This document shows, piece by piece, positions 7,356 to 15,690 of a stretch of 33,769 bases of DNA (its first letter is position 1; each line of letters opens with the position of its first letter). Source of the DNA: Myxococcaceae bacterium (GTDB taxonomy: Bacteria; Myxococcota; Myxococcia; Myxococcales; Myxococcaceae). Made by a program: the position numbers and the translations under genes. Location of the stretch: contig RPRB01000033.1 in the NCBI GenBank assembly GCA_003818285.1, positions 1 to 33,769 of the forward strand, given 5' to 3'. A model generated the notes under the pieces. That model was not told the DNA's origin and ran no database searches. It saw only the letters and a list, made by a program, of their open reading frames with translations.

Positions 7356-10300
7356 TTGACGTCCTCGGGCTCCGCGTCGCGGGCTGGCTTCTTCGGCTGG
7401 GTGGCGCTGGCCGGGACCACGCCCGGACCGCGCGATTCTTTCGGCCGCTGTCCGGGCCGGAGATCCGCCGCGTCGTCCTGACGGCCAGTGTTGCCGGTCG
7501 AGCTCTGGGTCTCCCGGCTCACCACCGGCTTTTCCTGGGGCATCCCGGCGGCGGTCCCCTTGAGCACCACTCCGGGGAGCGTCGGCTGCACCGAGGTGAG
7601 CAGCTGCGGCGCGGGCGGCTGGACGCCACGGTCCTGGCGTGGGTTGGCCACCTCCTCGAGGAGCGGCGGGTACTGCGCGGGGCGGTAGGTGGTGCGGAGC
7701 ACCTGCAGGCTCTTGGTGGCGCAATCGCTGCGGATGGCGAGCTCACGGCTCTTGGTGACCGCGGCGGCGAAGTGGTCCGCCGCCTTCTCCCGGATGGGCT
7801 GGGCCTGCTGCTCGAGCTGGTTCTTCAGCTCCTCCTGGGCCTCGGGTGGGAGCGAGCGGAGCATCGGCGCGTTGGCCACGGAATCCGCCATGTTCTCGTA
7901 GGCCAGGCCGATCTTCCGGAGCGAGCAGATGGCGGGCTCGGCCGCGCCCAGGGCCACCACGCTGGTGTAGACGCGGTTGATCTCGTCGAGGGAGCGGCCC
8001 TTCTCCTTGATGCTGTCGCGGAAGCCTTTCACCGGATCGCCGCCCTTGCCCCAGTGGAGCTTCTGCCGGGCGTACCACTGGTACTGCTCCTCGTTCTTCG
8101 CGTACTGGGCGCGGGCCACCGCCTCCTTCGCCCCGGGCTCGAGCGCGTCCTTCTGCCTCCGGTAGAGCTTGTCGTAGTACTCGAGCACCAGCTTCTGCCG
8201 GCGGGCCACGGCTCGAGGGTTCTTCAGCTTCTGGTCCTCGATCAGGAGCATGCGCGCCTGGGCGGCGAGAAATTTGTTCGGGTCGCGCTCCTGATCACGG
8301 GCGCGCTGGTCGAGGAAGGCCACCGCCTTGCCGTACTGGTTCATCCGCTCGTGCAGGTCGGCGATCGACAGCGCCACCGTCTCCGAGTCCTTCGCCGCAG
8401 GCCAGAGCTCGAGGTACCGCTCGCGGTCCTTGAGCGCGTGGCGGAGCTGGCCCATGCCCTCGCGGTAGACACCCGCGTTGAAGAGGGCAACCTGCGCCTT
8501 GGACTCCTCCCAGACCGGGCCCTCCTTCTTCGGCTCGTCGGTCGGCGCGCTCTTGGCCTGCTTGGTCTTCTTCTTGCCGTTCCCCTTCGCCGTCTTCCGC
8601 CCGGGCCCGAGCTGCTTCTCGAAGCCGTTGACGTAGAGCTCGTACGCGTCGGCGGCGTGCTCGAAGTCACCGATGGCCTCGTAGCCCTCGGCGTTGGCCA
8701 GCTGGCAGGTGGGGACCAGCGGGCTCTGGGGATAGTTGCGGAACAGCATCTCGCGGGCGGCGAGCGCCTTCTCCAGCATGTGCGCGCGGTAGAAGTCGGT
8801 GGAGGCGTTGTACAGCGCCTTGTCGGCGATCTGGGTCTTCGGGAAGTCCTTCACGAAGTCCAGGTAGGCCTGCGCGGCAGCGGCGTACTCCTTCTTCTCC
8901 TCCAGCTGGCTCACCAGCTTGAAGCTCGACTGCTCGATGACCTTCGCCAGCTCGTCCTTGAACTTGCCGGTGGCGAGCTTGTCGTTGGCGTAGAAGCGCC
9001 GGGCCCACTCGTTCACCTTCTTGTAGTCGCCGAGCGCGTTGTACGAGTCGAGGACCAGGTTCGCGGCGATCTCGCCGGCGCGGTCCCCGTTGTCGAACTT
9101 GTGGTCCGGCGAGGTGAGGGCGATCTCGCTGAATCGAAACACCGCCTCGTCGTAGCGGTGGTGGTCGTAGTACAGGCGCGCCGCGCGGTAGGCGATCTCC
9201 ACCCGCTTCTCGCCCTTGGGGAGGTACTTGAGGTAGCGCTCGCAGGCGTCGATCAGCAGCTTCCGCTGGGGCGCGAAGGGCACCGCCGTCTTGAGGTCGG
9301 CGCCGGTGGGAGGCTTCAGCTCACCCTTCTGCTCGGCGCGGCGCACCACCTCGTCGGCGGCGTAGACCGCGTTGAAGGCGGCGTTGGGGAGCCACTTGCC
9401 GGGCTTCTGCTTGGCGTCGATCGCCTTGCCGTCCTGGGTGACCACCGCGGTGTACTGCTGCTCGGCCTCGACGTACTTGCGCAGGTAGTCGTTGAGGAGC
9501 TCGCCCCAGTAGAAGCGGAGGTCGTACGACTTCTTGTTGTCGGGGAAGAGCGTGAGGTAGTCGGCGTACACCTCGTTGGAGAACTCGAAGGTGTCGTCGT
9601 CGCGGGTCTTCCGGCCCTCGTTGTGCCAGTTGACCGCGATGTTGGAGAGCGTGCGCTCGGACCGGTCCTTCGCCGAGGCCATGTGCTTCTTGTCCGCCTC
9701 GGTCTTGACGTTGCCCGAGGCCTCCACCTCGCCGATGACCTTCACCAGCTTCCGGATCTGGGCGACGGTCTGCTTCTTGTTCCCTGCGCGCAGCACGCAG
9801 TCGACGATCCGGCTCTGCCAGTCCGGCGTCTTGGCGATGAGCGGCTTCTCCTTGATCAGGAAGCTGTAGGCCAGCGCCGCCTCGGTGTCCTTGCCGGCGT
9901 CGTAATAGAGGTTGGCCAGCAGCTCCATCATCCCGAAGCGATCGTCCGGGTTGCTGGCGACGGTGCTGAAGTTCTCCTTGGCGTTCTGCGGCAGCAAGCC
10001 GGCCCGCTCGTAGGCCCGGACGTAGTCGTTCCGGGCCTCGCGGATGAGGGTGCTCTTGCCCTTGGCGCCGCCCTGCTTCTCCAGCGCCGAGGCGCCGGCG
10101 AACTCGCCGTAGAGGACGGTGGCCTTGAAGAGGTCCATCGCCCGCGGGTAGTCGGTGAGGTTGAAGTGGCACCAGCCCTGCTTGTACAGGGCGAAGCCGT
10201 AGATCGCGCTCTCGGGGTAGTTGGCGGCGGACTTGTAAGCCTCGAGCGCCTTGAGCAGCCAGTCGCGACGGCCCTTGCTGTTGTTGAAGTAGTACTCGCC

Positions 10301-10951
10301 GAAGGCCAGGTACGCGTCGGGGACGAAGCGCGACTTCGGGTAATCCTTCACCAGCTTCCCGTAGGCGATGAGGGCCTTCTTCTCCTCGTTCAGGTCCATC
10401 AGGTTGTGGGCGAGGAAGAAGAGCACCTCGTCGGTGCGCGGGTAGTCCCGGTACTTCTGGACGATCTGGGTGTACTGGTTGACCGCGAGCTTGGCGTTGG
10501 CGTCGCGCTGGACCATCAGCGCGGCCTTCTCCTTCTTGGCCTTTTCTTGAAGGCCGACGTCCTTGGTCGCGAGCCCGCGGATCAGATCATCGTCCTTGCG
10601 GTTGGCCTGGAAGAAGTAGTCGCGCGACTCCTCGAAGTAGAGCTCGCCGAGGCGGAAGAGGAGATCCGGCGTCTCCTTCGAATCGCCGGACAGCTCGATG
10701 ATCCGCTGGAGCGAGTCGATCTGGCTGTGGCGCTTGTCGTTGATCTGCCGCTCGACGCCGAGCTGGAACTGGTCGTACTCGAGCGCGGCGCCGCCGGTGT
10801 CCTCCTTCTTGCGCGTGATGTCGCCGGCGAGCGACGTGTCGAGCGTCGTCTCCTGCTTCTTTCCGAGCGTTTGCTCCTTGGGCGCGCGGGCCGTGTCGGC
10901 CGCATGCGCGAACATGGGAAGCAACAGGAGAAGGACGAGGGAGCGTCTCAT
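7352..10951 (-). CDS. gltD: Large periplasmic TPR protein, GltD/AgmU (NfsD)-like
   Basis: A protein of 1199 residues from the ATG at 10951; GGAG lies upstream and the signal peptide begins there (MRRSLVLLLLLPMFAHA, cut before AD). An in-frame ATG at 11014 would put 21 unlikely residues in front. The whole mature protein is made of TPR-type helical repeats rich in Lys, Glu and Tyr (for example PDLLFRLGELYFEESRDYFF and YPKSRFVPDAYLAFGEYYFN). The C-terminal 80 or so residues are a disordered Pro/Lys/Gln tail. Size and architecture match AgmU/GltD, the periplasmic TPR scaffold of the M. xanthus gliding machine, and NfsD. It is the first gene of the run. The glt symbol here means gliding transducer, not glutamate synthase. 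Confidence 0.8.
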   Translation of the reverse strand: MRRSLVLLLLLPMFAHAADTARAPKEQTLGKKQETTLDTSLAGDITRKKEDTGGAALEYDQFQLGVERQINDKRHSQIDSLQRIIELSGDSKETPDLLFRLGELYFEESRDYFFQANRKDDDLIRGLATKDVGLQEKAKKEKAALMVQRDANAKLAVNQYTQIVQKYRDYPRTDEVLFFLAHNLMDLNEEKKALIAYGKLVKDYPKSRFVPDAYLAFGEYYFNNSKGRRDWLLKALEAYKSAANYPESAIYGFALYKQGWCHFNLTDYPRAMDLFKATVLYGEFAGASALEKQGGAKGKSTLIREARNDYVRAYERAGLLPQNAKENFSTVASNPDDRFGMMELLANLYYDAGKDTEAALAYSFLIKEKPLIAKTPDWQSRIVDCVLRAGNKKQTVAQIRKLVKVIGEVEASGNVKTEADKKHMASAKDRSERTLSNIAVNWHNEGRKTRDDDTFEFSNEVYADYLTLFPDNKKSYDLRFYWGELLNDYLRKYVEAEQQYTAVVTQDGKAIDAKQKPGKWLPNAAFNAVYAADEVVRRAEQKGELKPPTGADLKTAVPFAPQRKLLIDACERYLKYLPKGEKRVEIAYRAARLYYDHHRYDEAVFRFSEIALTSPDHKFDNGDRAGEIAANLVLDSYNALGDYKKVNEWARRFYANDKLATGKFKDELAKVIEQSSFKLVSQLEEKKEYAAAAQAYLDFVKDFPKTQIADKALYNASTDFYRAHMLEKALAAREMLFRNYPQSPLVPTCQLANAEGYEAIGDFEHAADAYELYVNGFEKQLGPGRKTAKGNGKKKTKQAKSAPTDEPKKEGPVWEESKAQVALFNAGVYREGMGQLRHALKDRERYLELWPAAKDSETVALSIADLHERMNQYGKAVAFLDQRARDQERDPNKFLAAQARMLLIEDQKLKNPRAVARRQKLVLEYYDKLYRRQKDALEPGAKEAVARAQYAKNEEQYQWYARQKLHWGKGGDPVKGFRDSIKEKGRSLDEINRVYTSVVALGAAEPAICSLRKIGLAYENMADSVANAPMLRSLPPEAQEELKNQLEQQAQPIREKAADHFAAAVTKSRELAIRSDCATKSLQVLRTTYRPAQYPPLLEEVANPRQDRGVQPPAPQLLTSVQPTLPGVVLKGTAAGMPQEKPVVSRETQSSTGNTGRQDDAADLRPGQRPKESRGPGVVPASATQPKKPARDAEPEDVK

Positions 10952-11131
10952 GTGGAAGTGGACTCCGGACCCTTGTGCCCAGGCGCCGTGCCGGGTCTGC
11001 GGGCGAGCGGGCAAGCCATTGATCGTGTTGGCAATTTTTTCGGAGTTGCAGCGGCATCATCCTCAACCTCGTGATGGGAGGTCAACCTGGCCCACCCCTC
11101 GACTGGTCGCCTGCTCCACCCAAGGTGCGGA
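10952..11131. promoter_or_regulatory. Divergent intergenic region
   Basis: This 180-bp gap separates the leftward glt-like run from the rightward ATPase pair and must hold both promoters. It contains the most AT-rich patch of the area, with a six-T run at 11035-11040. No pair of -35/-10 boxes or sigma-54 site stands out clearly on either strand. Confidence 0.4.
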
Positions 11132-11443
11132 ATGAGTCTCCTTCCGCCTACCTCGACCTTCGCCGAGCAGGTGGAAGTGCTCTTCGCCGTTGTGCGAGGG
11201 CGCGGCCTGGCGCTCGGCGCCTTGGACCGCGAGCTCCTTGGCCTCTGGTCGCAGGAGGGGATTCCGCTGAAGGTGGTCGCACGTGGGCTGCTGCGCGCGG
11301 CCGAGCGGGCGCGGTGGAACGGTCCGGCCGGGGCCGCCCCGCGGTCTCTCCGCGCCTGCCGTCCGGAGGTGGACGCGGAGATCGAGGCCTGGAAGCTGCG
11401 CAGCATCGGCGCAGGCCAGACCGGGGAGGACGATGGTGTCTGA
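11132..11443 (+). CDS. Small helical protein upstream of DnaC-like ATPase
   Basis: A 103-residue protein with ATG at 11132 preceded by AAGGTG. It is predicted largely helical, with segments such as FAEQVEVLFAVVRGRGLALG and GIPLKVVARGLLRAAERARW, and a C-terminal helix VDAEIEAWKLRSIGAG. No signal peptide or membrane segment is seen. The family is not recognised by name. The position, just upstream of a zinc-ribbon DnaC/IstB-type ATPase on the same strand, and a fold that could be a small helical DNA- or helicase-binding domain suggest a replication or repair partner, but that is inference only. Codon third positions are strongly GC-biased in this frame, which supports coding. Confidence 0.65.
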   Translation: MSLLPPTSTFAEQVEVLFAVVRGRGLALGALDRELLGLWSQEGIPLKVVARGLLRAAERARWNGPAGAAPRSLRACRPEVDAEIEAWKLRSIGAGQTGEDDGV

Positions 11444-11701
11444 AACCGGTGGGCTTCTTGTGGGCAGCGTGTTCGGAACGACCGAGCGCGTCCACGGACG
11501 CGGTCTCGTGCTCGCGTTGCCGCGGAGGATTCCGCTCGCAGCGTCGATCGCGCTGGTGATCGAACGTGCGCGTAGGGAACGCTTGTCCATCTTGCGCACG
11601 CGGCGCTCCGAAATGGTACACGACGCGACTCCTCGATCCCGAGCACTGCGCGGCACCACGCCACGCATCTGGGGACGTCGCGACTGAGGGCACACGACGA
11701 C
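11444..11701. other. Non-coding gap upstream of the DnaC-like gene
   Basis: No convincing gene is seen in these 258 bp on either strand. Open frames through it give low-complexity Arg/Ser-rich peptides without recognisable motifs. It probably holds the leader of the ATPase gene; no clear promoter boxes or strong hairpin were found. Confidence 0.4.
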
Positions 11702-12673
11702 ATGGAAGCCCTCGCCACCTCCTCTCCGTGCCCCGAGTGCCGCGGTGACGGCTACCGGGTCGAGGCGGAAGTCCAGCCGGGGCCGGGCGACGGCGAGGGT
11801 CGGCGCGCGCGGGCGGTGGCGCGGGTGTGCAGCTGCCGCGACCGCTGCCCGCACTGCGAGGGGCGTGGCTTCGTCTACACCTCGCGGCAGGTCGAGTTCA
11901 GCAAGAAGGTCGGGATGAGGAGCTACGAGGCGCTGACCGCGTGCGTGTGCCGGCTCCTGGCTCAGCGCGTGGCGAACTTCGCCCAGGTGGGCATCCCTGC
12001 CCACCACGCGACGAGCAGCTTCTCCACCTTCCGCGCCAAGGGGGACGACCAGGAGAAGACCGCGGCGCTGGAGCAGGCGCTCGGGGTGGCCAGATCGGCC
12101 GCGCAGGAGTGGCGGCGGGACCGTCCCGCGCGCGGCTTCGTCCTCTCCGGCCGGGTCGGTTCGGGGCAGACGCACATCCTGTCGGCGACGCTGCGGCACC
12201 TGGTCCTCGAACGGGGCGCGTCCGCTCAGTACCGGGAGATCTCGCTGCTCTTCGCCGACATCCGGCGCGGGTTCAACGCCGGGAAGAGTGGCGGGGAGAT
12301 CAGCGCGCGCCTGGTGGACGCGGACGTGCTGGCGATCGACGAGCTGGGCCGCGGCCGGGGCAGCCCCTTCGAGATGGAGACCCTCGACGAGCTGATCGCC
12401 CGTCGCTACAACTCGGGGCTCACCACCATCGTGGCCACGAACTTCTCGCTCGAGCGGGAGCGATCACCGTCCCCCGGCCCGCGCGGCTTCCAGGCCCCGG
12501 CGCAGGCGCTGGAGGAGCGGGAGGACCTGCTGGTGGAGCGCATCGGCGAGCGCATCTACAGCCGTCTCTGCGAGATGTGCGACTTCGTCTCGCTCCCCGC
12601 GCGCACGGACGACTTCCGTCGAACGAAGCAGGACGGGCGGCCCACGCGGCGCCTGGTCCGGCCGGCGTCGTAG
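11702..12673 (+). CDS. Zinc-ribbon DnaC/IstB-like AAA+ ATPase with altered Walker A
   Basis: A 323-residue protein with ATG at 11702. Residues 10-83 form a Cys-rich region with C10/C13, C43/C45, C49/C52 and C81/C83, resembling DnaJ-type or ribbon zinc clusters. An AAA+ core of the DnaC/IstB helicase-loader type follows: GRVGSGQT at 150-157 (Walker A position), VLAIDEL at 209-215 (Walker B), and sensor-1 TTIVATN at 241-247. Family members load the replicative helicase or assist transposases. The Walker A Lys is Gln156 (codon 12167-12169), one base from Lys, so ATP binding may be impaired or the base may be wrong. There is no transposase nearby, so a DnaC-like role is preferred over IstB. Confidence 0.8.
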   Translation: MEALATSSPCPECRGDGYRVEAEVQPGPGDGEGRRARAVARVCSCRDRCPHCEGRGFVYTSRQVEFSKKVGMRSYEALTACVCRLLAQRVANFAQVGIPAHHATSSFSTFRAKGDDQEKTAALEQALGVARSAAQEWRRDRPARGFVLSGRVGSGQTHILSATLRHLVLERGASAQYREISLLFADIRRGFNAGKSGGEISARLVDADVLAIDELGRGRGSPFEMETLDELIARRYNSGLTTIVATNFSLERERSPSPGPRGFQAPAQALEEREDLLVERIGERIYSRLCEMCDFVSLPARTDDFRRTKQDGRPTRRLVRPAS

Positions 12674-12757
12674 GCCCGCTGCCTCCGGGCCACACCGCGG
12701 CCTCGCGGACGTCCGGAAGTGGCGAGGAGAATGCACGGGCTGGCAGACCGCCCTCCC

Positions 12758-13714
12758 ATGTCTCGCGTCCGTGCTCTCGCCTCGCTGCTCCTCACCGGCG
12801 CCCTCCCGGCCATCGGGCAGGTCGCCGCCCGCGGCGACGCCTCGGTCGAGGCTCAGGTCTTCGGGCTCGTCGGATCCGAGCGGGTGAGCGTCCTCTGCCC
12901 CGGGCGCGCCATCCGCGCGAGCGAGGAACGGATCGAGGAGCTCGCCTCCGGATGGCAGCCGCTGCGGAGCGCGCTCGGGGTCGGGGAGATCCGTTGCACC
13001 GGAAGCGCGTGGCAGGTCCGCGTCGCGGGGGGCAGGCCGCGTCCGTACGACGGCACCTTCCTCTTCCGCCCGCTGCCCGATCGAACGCCCGAGTCGGGCA
13101 CGACTCGCCGCGAGGCACGGGCCCGGCGCGGCTCGGAGGTCATCTTCCGCACCACGCTCGGCGCCTACGTCGCGGGCGTCCTCGCCGCGGAGCATGCCGG
13201 GCTCACCGGCCAGGCGGCGGTCGCCCTGGCGCAGGTCATCGCGCACGACGCCCGCGTCGAGCGGCATCCGGGGCGGCCGCTCTGCGACACCACCCATTGC
13301 CAGGTGTTCCTCGGCACGGCGGCCCCGACCGCCGAGGTCACGCGCGCGCTGACCCTCCCCGAGCTCCCGACGCGTGCCTGGCTCCCGTACTTCCGGGGTG
13401 GCGACGAGCCCTGGGAGGTCCGTCGTTCCCGCGCCGAGGTGCGAGCGACGCTCGGGGACGCGCAGCGACTGCAGGGCGACGGACGCACCGTGGAGGTCAC
13501 CCGGGCCAGTGGGGTCGAGCGCGTCCCGTGCGAGCGGGTCCGCGCGGCGCTCCGTCTCCCCGGCTGCCCGATCGAGGGCGTCTTCCAGGAGGAGACGGTG
13601 CGTCTCTCCGGACGTGGGCGCGGTCACGGCCTCGGCCTCGACGTCGAGGCGGCGCGGCGCTCGGGGCTGACCGCGGAGGACCTTCTCCGGCGGGCATACG
13701 GTCTCGGCCCGTGA
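12758..13714 (+). CDS. SpoIID/LytB domain protein, secreted
   Basis: About 318 residues. The ATG at 12758 is chosen because the signal peptide begins there (MSRVRALASLLLTGALPAIG); a GTG at 12719 in the same frame would hide it. The SpoIID domain spans roughly residues 130-318. AYVAGVLAAEH has Glu145 at the place of the catalytic Glu, CDTTHCQVF at 176-184 is the hallmark loop, and GRGRGHGLGLD lies near the end. SpoIID enzymes are lytic transglycosylases that cut peptidoglycan stripped of stem peptides. LytB-type relatives occur in bacteria without endospores, so a cell-wall remodelling role in the periplasm is likely. It starts 84 bp after the ATPase gene, on the same strand. Confidence 0.85.
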   Translation: MSRVRALASLLLTGALPAIGQVAARGDASVEAQVFGLVGSERVSVLCPGRAIRASEERIEELASGWQPLRSALGVGEIRCTGSAWQVRVAGGRPRPYDGTFLFRPLPDRTPESGTTRREARARRGSEVIFRTTLGAYVAGVLAAEHAGLTGQAAVALAQVIAHDARVERHPGRPLCDTTHCQVFLGTAAPTAEVTRALTLPELPTRAWLPYFRGGDEPWEVRRSRAEVRATLGDAQRLQGDGRTVEVTRASGVERVPCERVRAALRLPGCPIEGVFQEETVRLSGRGRGHGLGLDVEAARRSGLTAEDLLRRAYGLGP

Positions 13715-13777
13715 GGTGAGTGGCAAGCCCACGCTCCCGTGACCAGCGTGGTCCGATTCACCACGGAGCCCGCGCCC

Positions 13778-14179
13778 ATGATCGACCTCATTCACTGTGC
13801 CGCCCGGCTGCCCGCCCAGGACCTGGGACGGGCGCGGGCCTGGTATTCCGACAAGCTGGGGCTGAAGCCGGTGGAGGAACGCCCCGGCGGCCTGCGTTAC
13901 CTCGTGAACGGAATCGAGTTCGCGGTCTACGAGTCGGCCGGCAAGTCGGATGGGAGCTTCACCCAGCTCGCCTTCACGGTGGCCGACATCAAGGAGGCGG
14001 CGGCCACGTTGCGGGCGCGCGGCGTGACGCTGGAGGACTACGACATCCCGGGCCTCGCGACGCACGACGGCATCGCCAAGATCGAAGGAAACTATCCCAG
14101 CAAGGGCAAGGGCGAGCGCGCCTGCTGGTTCCGGGACTCCGAAGGCAACCTGATCGGAATGGGCGAGACGGTGCGCTGA
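13778..14179 (+). CDS. VOC (glyoxalase/bleomycin-resistance) family protein
   Basis: A 133-residue protein of the vicinal oxygen chelate fold, with one pair of beta-alpha-beta-beta-beta modules. The N-terminal module has LPAQDLGRARAWYSDKLGLK and the typical LRYLVNGIEFAVYES; the second has FTVADIKEAAATLRARGV and ends WFRDSEGNLIGMGE. The ATG at 13778 gives the usual family start and is preferred over a GTG at 13739. Members range from glyoxalase I and dioxygenases to drug-binding proteins, so the substrate cannot be told. It lies between the SpoIID-like gene and an HxlR-type regulator on the same strand but is separated from the latter by 185 bp. Confidence 0.85.
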   Translation: MIDLIHCAARLPAQDLGRARAWYSDKLGLKPVEERPGGLRYLVNGIEFAVYESAGKSDGSFTQLAFTVADIKEAAATLRARGVTLEDYDIPGLATHDGIAKIEGNYPSKGKGERACWFRDSEGNLIGMGETVR

Positions 14180-14364
14180 CCGGTCTCGAGCTCCGTTTCC
14201 CGAGCGCTCCTGCTGCCCGCCCGAGCCTTCCTCCTGGGTGAGCCACGTGCAGAACCGCTCGGAGAGCCGGAACGCGCTGCCGGCGGCCCCGGCGGGCTCG
14301 GGCTCCGATGCCGAGGAGCCTGGTCACCCCCGCGGCGGTGAGCATACCGTGAGGCCACACGACG

Positions 14365-15039
14365 ATGACGAGCTCCGGCCAGTTCTGTTCCATTGCCCGC
14401 GCGCTCGACGTCCTCGGCCAGCGGTGGATGCTGCTGGTGGTCCGCGAGCTGTTCGCCGGGAGTCGGCGCTTCGGGGAGATCCATCGAGGACTGCCGCGGA
14501 TCTCCCGCACCATGCTCTCGGCCCGCCTCCACGAGCTGATCGACACCGGCATCGCGATCCGCGGCCAGGACGGCCACGGACCCTTCTACGAGCTGACGCC
14601 GGCCGGTCGCGAGCTGGAGGGCACGCTCCGCGAGCTCGGGGTGTGGGGCCAGCGCTGGCTCTCGCGGGAGCTGCCCGCCGAGGAGCTCGACACCGAGGCG
14701 CTCGTCGCCGACATGCGCCGGCGCGTGGACCGCGACGCGCTCCCCCGCTCGCCGCTGGTCGCGCGCATCGAGACCTGGATCGACCCGCGGCGCCGGGAGG
14801 AGCGATTCCTCCTGCTCCGGCGGAGCGAGGTATCGCTCTGCACGGCCAGCGCCGGCTTTCCGGTGGAGCTCCACGTCCGGGCGCCGCTCCGGACGCTGAC
14901 CGCCTGGTGGCGCGGCGACGTCTCGCTAGCCCAGGCCCGCGCGGCCGGGCTGGTCGTCGATGGGCGGCGGGAATGGGTCCGTGCGTTCCCCCGCTGGTTC
15001 GAGAGGTACCTCTTCGCCGGGGTCTCGCCCGCACGCTGA
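14365..15039 (+). CDS. HxlR-family winged-helix transcriptional regulator with C-terminal extension
   Basis: A 224-residue protein. Residues 8-80 are an HxlR/MarR-like winged helix: CSIARALDVLGQRWMLLVVR, then FGEIHRGLPRISRTMLSARL as the recognition region, and a wing around GPFYELTPAGREL. The N-terminal Cys8 sits where redox- or aldehyde-sensing HxlR proteins often have one. HxlR proteins are about 110 residues, so roughly 110 residues are extra here; this part (SEVSLCTASAGFPVELHV, LTAWWRGDVSLAQA) resembles the SCP2-like sterol-carrier domain found in a known HxlR subgroup and may bind a lipid or hydrophobic ligand. The 185-bp gap upstream (14180-14364) shows no other gene. Confidence 0.85.
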   Translation: MTSSGQFCSIARALDVLGQRWMLLVVRELFAGSRRFGEIHRGLPRISRTMLSARLHELIDTGIAIRGQDGHGPFYELTPAGRELEGTLRELGVWGQRWLSRELPAEELDTEALVADMRRRVDRDALPRSPLVARIETWIDPRRREERFLLLRRSEVSLCTASAGFPVELHVRAPLRTLTAWWRGDVSLAQARAAGLVVDGRREWVRAFPRWFERYLFAGVSPAR

Positions 15040-15100
15040 GCCGTGCCCGGTACGGATTTCGTACCACCGGCGGCCGGGCCCTTCGTTATCTGGTCACGGC

Positions 15101-15628
15101 ATGGAGCCACGCCCCTTCGAGATTCGCCTCGCCCGGCCCGGCGAGCTCGCCGCGCTCGGGAACCTCGTCGCCGATGCTTACGCGGCCCTGCCCGCCATGC
15201 CCGGCCCCGAGGAGCAGCCGGGTTACTACGCGATGGTGCGGGACGCGGCGGCTCGCACCCGGAACCCCGCCATCCGCGTCCTCGCCGCCGCCACCCCTGG
15301 CGGTGAGCTCCTGGGGAGCGCGGACTTCATCGAGGACATGGCTCACTACGGCTCGGGCGGGACCGCCTCCGCGCGCGTCAACGCCGCGGGCATCCGCCTT
15401 CTCGCCGTCGCTCCGGCCGCCCGCGGGCGGGGCGTGGGCAAGGCGCTGACCCGCAACTGCATCGACCGCGCCCGGGCGCTCGGTCGAGCCTTCCTGGTGC
15501 TGCACACCACGCGTGCGATGCAGACCGCCTGGCGCATGTACGAGCAGCTCGGGTTCCGGCGGAGCCCGGATCTCGACTTCCGGCAGGGGGAGCTCGACGT
15601 GTTCGGGTTCGAGCTTCCGCTCGGGTAG
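15101..15628 (+). CDS. GNAT family N-acetyltransferase
   Basis: A 175-residue protein with ATG at 15101, 61 bp after the HxlR gene. The acetyl-CoA-binding motif A is clear: IRLLAVAPAARGRGVGKALT followed by a helix (CIDRARALG), and motif B appears as AWRMYEQLGFRR near the C-terminus. GNAT enzymes move an acetyl group from acetyl-CoA to an amine of a small molecule or protein; the substrate is unknown. The frame stays open upstream to 14960 inside the regulator gene, but those residues are a shadow. It faces the aspartate kinase gene across a 62-bp convergent gap in which no strong terminator was found. Confidence 0.85.
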   Translation: MEPRPFEIRLARPGELAALGNLVADAYAALPAMPGPEEQPGYYAMVRDAAARTRNPAIRVLAAATPGGELLGSADFIEDMAHYGSGGTASARVNAAGIRLLAVAPAARGRGVGKALTRNCIDRARALGRAFLVLHTTRAMQTAWRMYEQLGFRRSPDLDFRQGELDVFGFELPLG

Positions 15629-15690
15629 GAGCTCTCCCGCCTCGCGAGCAGGCCTCCGACGTGCCGTTCGGTCGCGAGAGCGCGCGCCGC

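Noticed and set aside
3642-7481. Long open frame on the plus strand opposite the gltE/F/G-like genes
   Set aside because: Shadow of GC-rich codons; the minus-strand frames have signal peptides, TPR, FHA and TonB-like domains, while this frame gives low-complexity Leu/Gly/Arg/Val peptide with no motif.
11020-11066. Possible sigma-54 or sigma-70 promoter around the six-T run upstream of the gltD-like gene
   Set aside because: The GG/GC spacing does not fit sigma-54, and no -10 box lies at a normal distance from the TTGAGG on the minus strand.
7772-11074. 1100-codon open frame on the plus strand opposite the gltD-like gene
   Set aside because: Antisense shadow; composition is dominated by Leu, Val, Gly and Arg without domain motifs.
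11063-12199. Minus-strand open frame covering the small helical protein and the start of the DnaC-like gene
   Set aside because: No motif; conflicts with two plus-strand genes with ribosome-binding sites and a zinc-ribbon domain.
12020-12673. IS21 IstB transposition helper
   Set aside because: No IstA transposase, terminal repeats or target duplication nearby; the zinc-ribbon N-terminus fits a host DnaC-like protein better.
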